A stretch of DNA of 64,000 nt from CAZXYS01 sp964645005 (GTDB lineage Bacteria > Bacteroidota > Ignavibacteria > Kapaibacteriales > UBA2268), in assembly GCA_964645005.1 (NCBI GenBank), contig CAZXYS010000021.1:5870-69869 (forward strand), given 5' to 3'. The notes under the pieces were generated by a model that was not told where the DNA came from, ran no database searches, and worked only from the letters and a program-made list of their open reading frames with translations. The translations under genes were made by a program, and so were the position numbers. Positions 63,630 to 64,000 of this stretch are shown here, one piece after another; positions within the stretch are counted from its first letter, which is position 1, and the number at the start of each line of letters is the position of its first letter.

Positions 63630-64000
63630 TTATCTCTCAACCAATACTTTTATCGCTATTGTTATTTTTCCATGAGTAATTGTTATTATATATACACCCG
63701 GAGCGGATCCTATGCAATCCCAAACAAGATAGCCGCTATGAGTAGTTAATTTTTCAATGTTAATATTAGCCTTCGTATTTACTTCTGTCCCATACACGTT
63801 GTGGACGGATATTTTAGCATCGTCTATATTGTAGCCGGTATCCCAGTATATTAATGTGCGGACTTTCCCGCGAGCCGGTTGAGGAAATGGTTTATACGCC
63901 CACAAATAGTTAGCAGCCTCCGTTTTCATTTCAACATCCGTTTTGGTTGTGTCAATACCGTATCCTCTAAGATAAGTTGTACTGTCTGCTCCCAGTGCAT
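63630..64000 (-). CDS. C-terminal end of a secreted protein with T9SS-style domain (5' end outside window)
   Basis: The frame is open from the window edge to a stop at 63630-63632 and encodes at least 123 residues: ALGADSTTYLRGYGI..YLWAYKPFPQPARGKV..YNIDDAKISVHNVYGTEV..SGYLVWDCIGSAPGVYIITI. An internal ATG at 63929 is probably not the start because the frame continues upstream. It closely parallels the C-terminus of the 57892-60366 protein and is probably a sorting domain. Confidence 0.75.
   Translation of the reverse strand, partial: ALGADSTTYLRGYGIDTTKTDVEMKTEAANYLWAYKPFPQPARGKVRTLIYWDTGYNIDDAKISVHNVYGTEVNTKANINIEKLTTHSGYLVWDCIGSAPGVYIITITHGKITIAIKVLVER

Noticed and set aside
63630..63929. 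Complete 99-residue gene at the right end
   Set aside because: The same frame stays open to the window edge with coding-like sequence, so the ATG at 63929 is internal.
1..64000. CRISPR arrays, IS elements, rRNA
   Set aside because: No regularly spaced direct repeats, no transposase-like reading frame and no rRNA-like sequence were recognised by eye.

Overview
The window reads as a chromosomal segment from a member of the Bacteroidota/Ignavibacteria/Chlorobi side of the tree. The evidence is: several secreted proteins with type IX secretion (T9SS)-style C-terminal domains, lipoprotein signal peptides, AT-rich intergenic DNA, a clade II (Sec-exported) nitrous oxide reductase cluster, and four well-matched Bacteroidota-type promoters (TTTG-N19..21-TAnnTTTG). 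No rRNA, CRISPR array or intact transposase was seen. One tRNA is present, tRNA-Ser(CGA).

Layout. 1-5.3 kb: a GH13-like glycosidase running to the window edge, a sodium:solute symporter, and a broken type ISP restriction-modification remnant. 5.4-15.3 kb: a T9SS-sorted subtilase, an LVIVD-repeat lipoprotein, pyruvate kinase and TamB. 15.5-17.0 kb: an orphan sensor kinase behind a consensus promoter. 17.5-24.6 kb: a complete nos operon on the minus strand (cytochrome c, nosZ, membrane protein, nosL, nosD, nosF, nosY), read away from a divergent Crp/Fnr regulator, with a perfect 8-bp-arm inverted repeat between them. 24.8-36 kb: a TPR protein, two trehalose-forming enzymes in overlapping frames (fused OtsA-OtsB, then a TreT-like GT4), a tail-anchored coiled-coil protein, a Rel enzyme with a degenerate hydrolase motif, and a polytopic TPR protein. 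36-45.4 kb: MscS channel, PcrA/UvrD, a histidine-kinase-like protein lacking its phosphoacceptor His, an EamA transporter, an FKBP/SlyD isomerase and a WG-repeat protein with a probable frameshift.

45.4-50.6 kb: recJ followed by a Dna2-like nuclease-helicase, apparently one transcription unit with a consensus promoter. 50.9-54.1 kb: rsgA, tRNA-Ser, then a two-gene module (OLD/AAA_21-type ATPase plus TOPRIM-like protein) that resembles an anti-phage pair sitting beside the tRNA. 54.2-56.6 kb: murD-ftsW. 56.7-60.4 kb: an orphan T9SS sorting-domain remnant, a 16-cysteine secreted protein whose signal peptide starts at a non-ATG codon, and a large secreted Asp-box/BNR-like protein. 60.4-64 kb: YbbR-like protein, dnaG and the C-terminal end of another secreted protein.

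How it fits together. The nos block is a self-contained N2O respiration unit: a periplasmic-face lipoprotein cytochrome feeds NosZ, NosL/D/F/Y supply and mature copper, and the divergent regulator probably switches it with oxygen or nitrogen-oxide state. The best candidates for something new are the ATPase/TOPRIM pair next to tRNA-Ser, the recJ-nuclease/helicase unit, the Rel protein with the altered HDxxED motif, and the His-less kinase.
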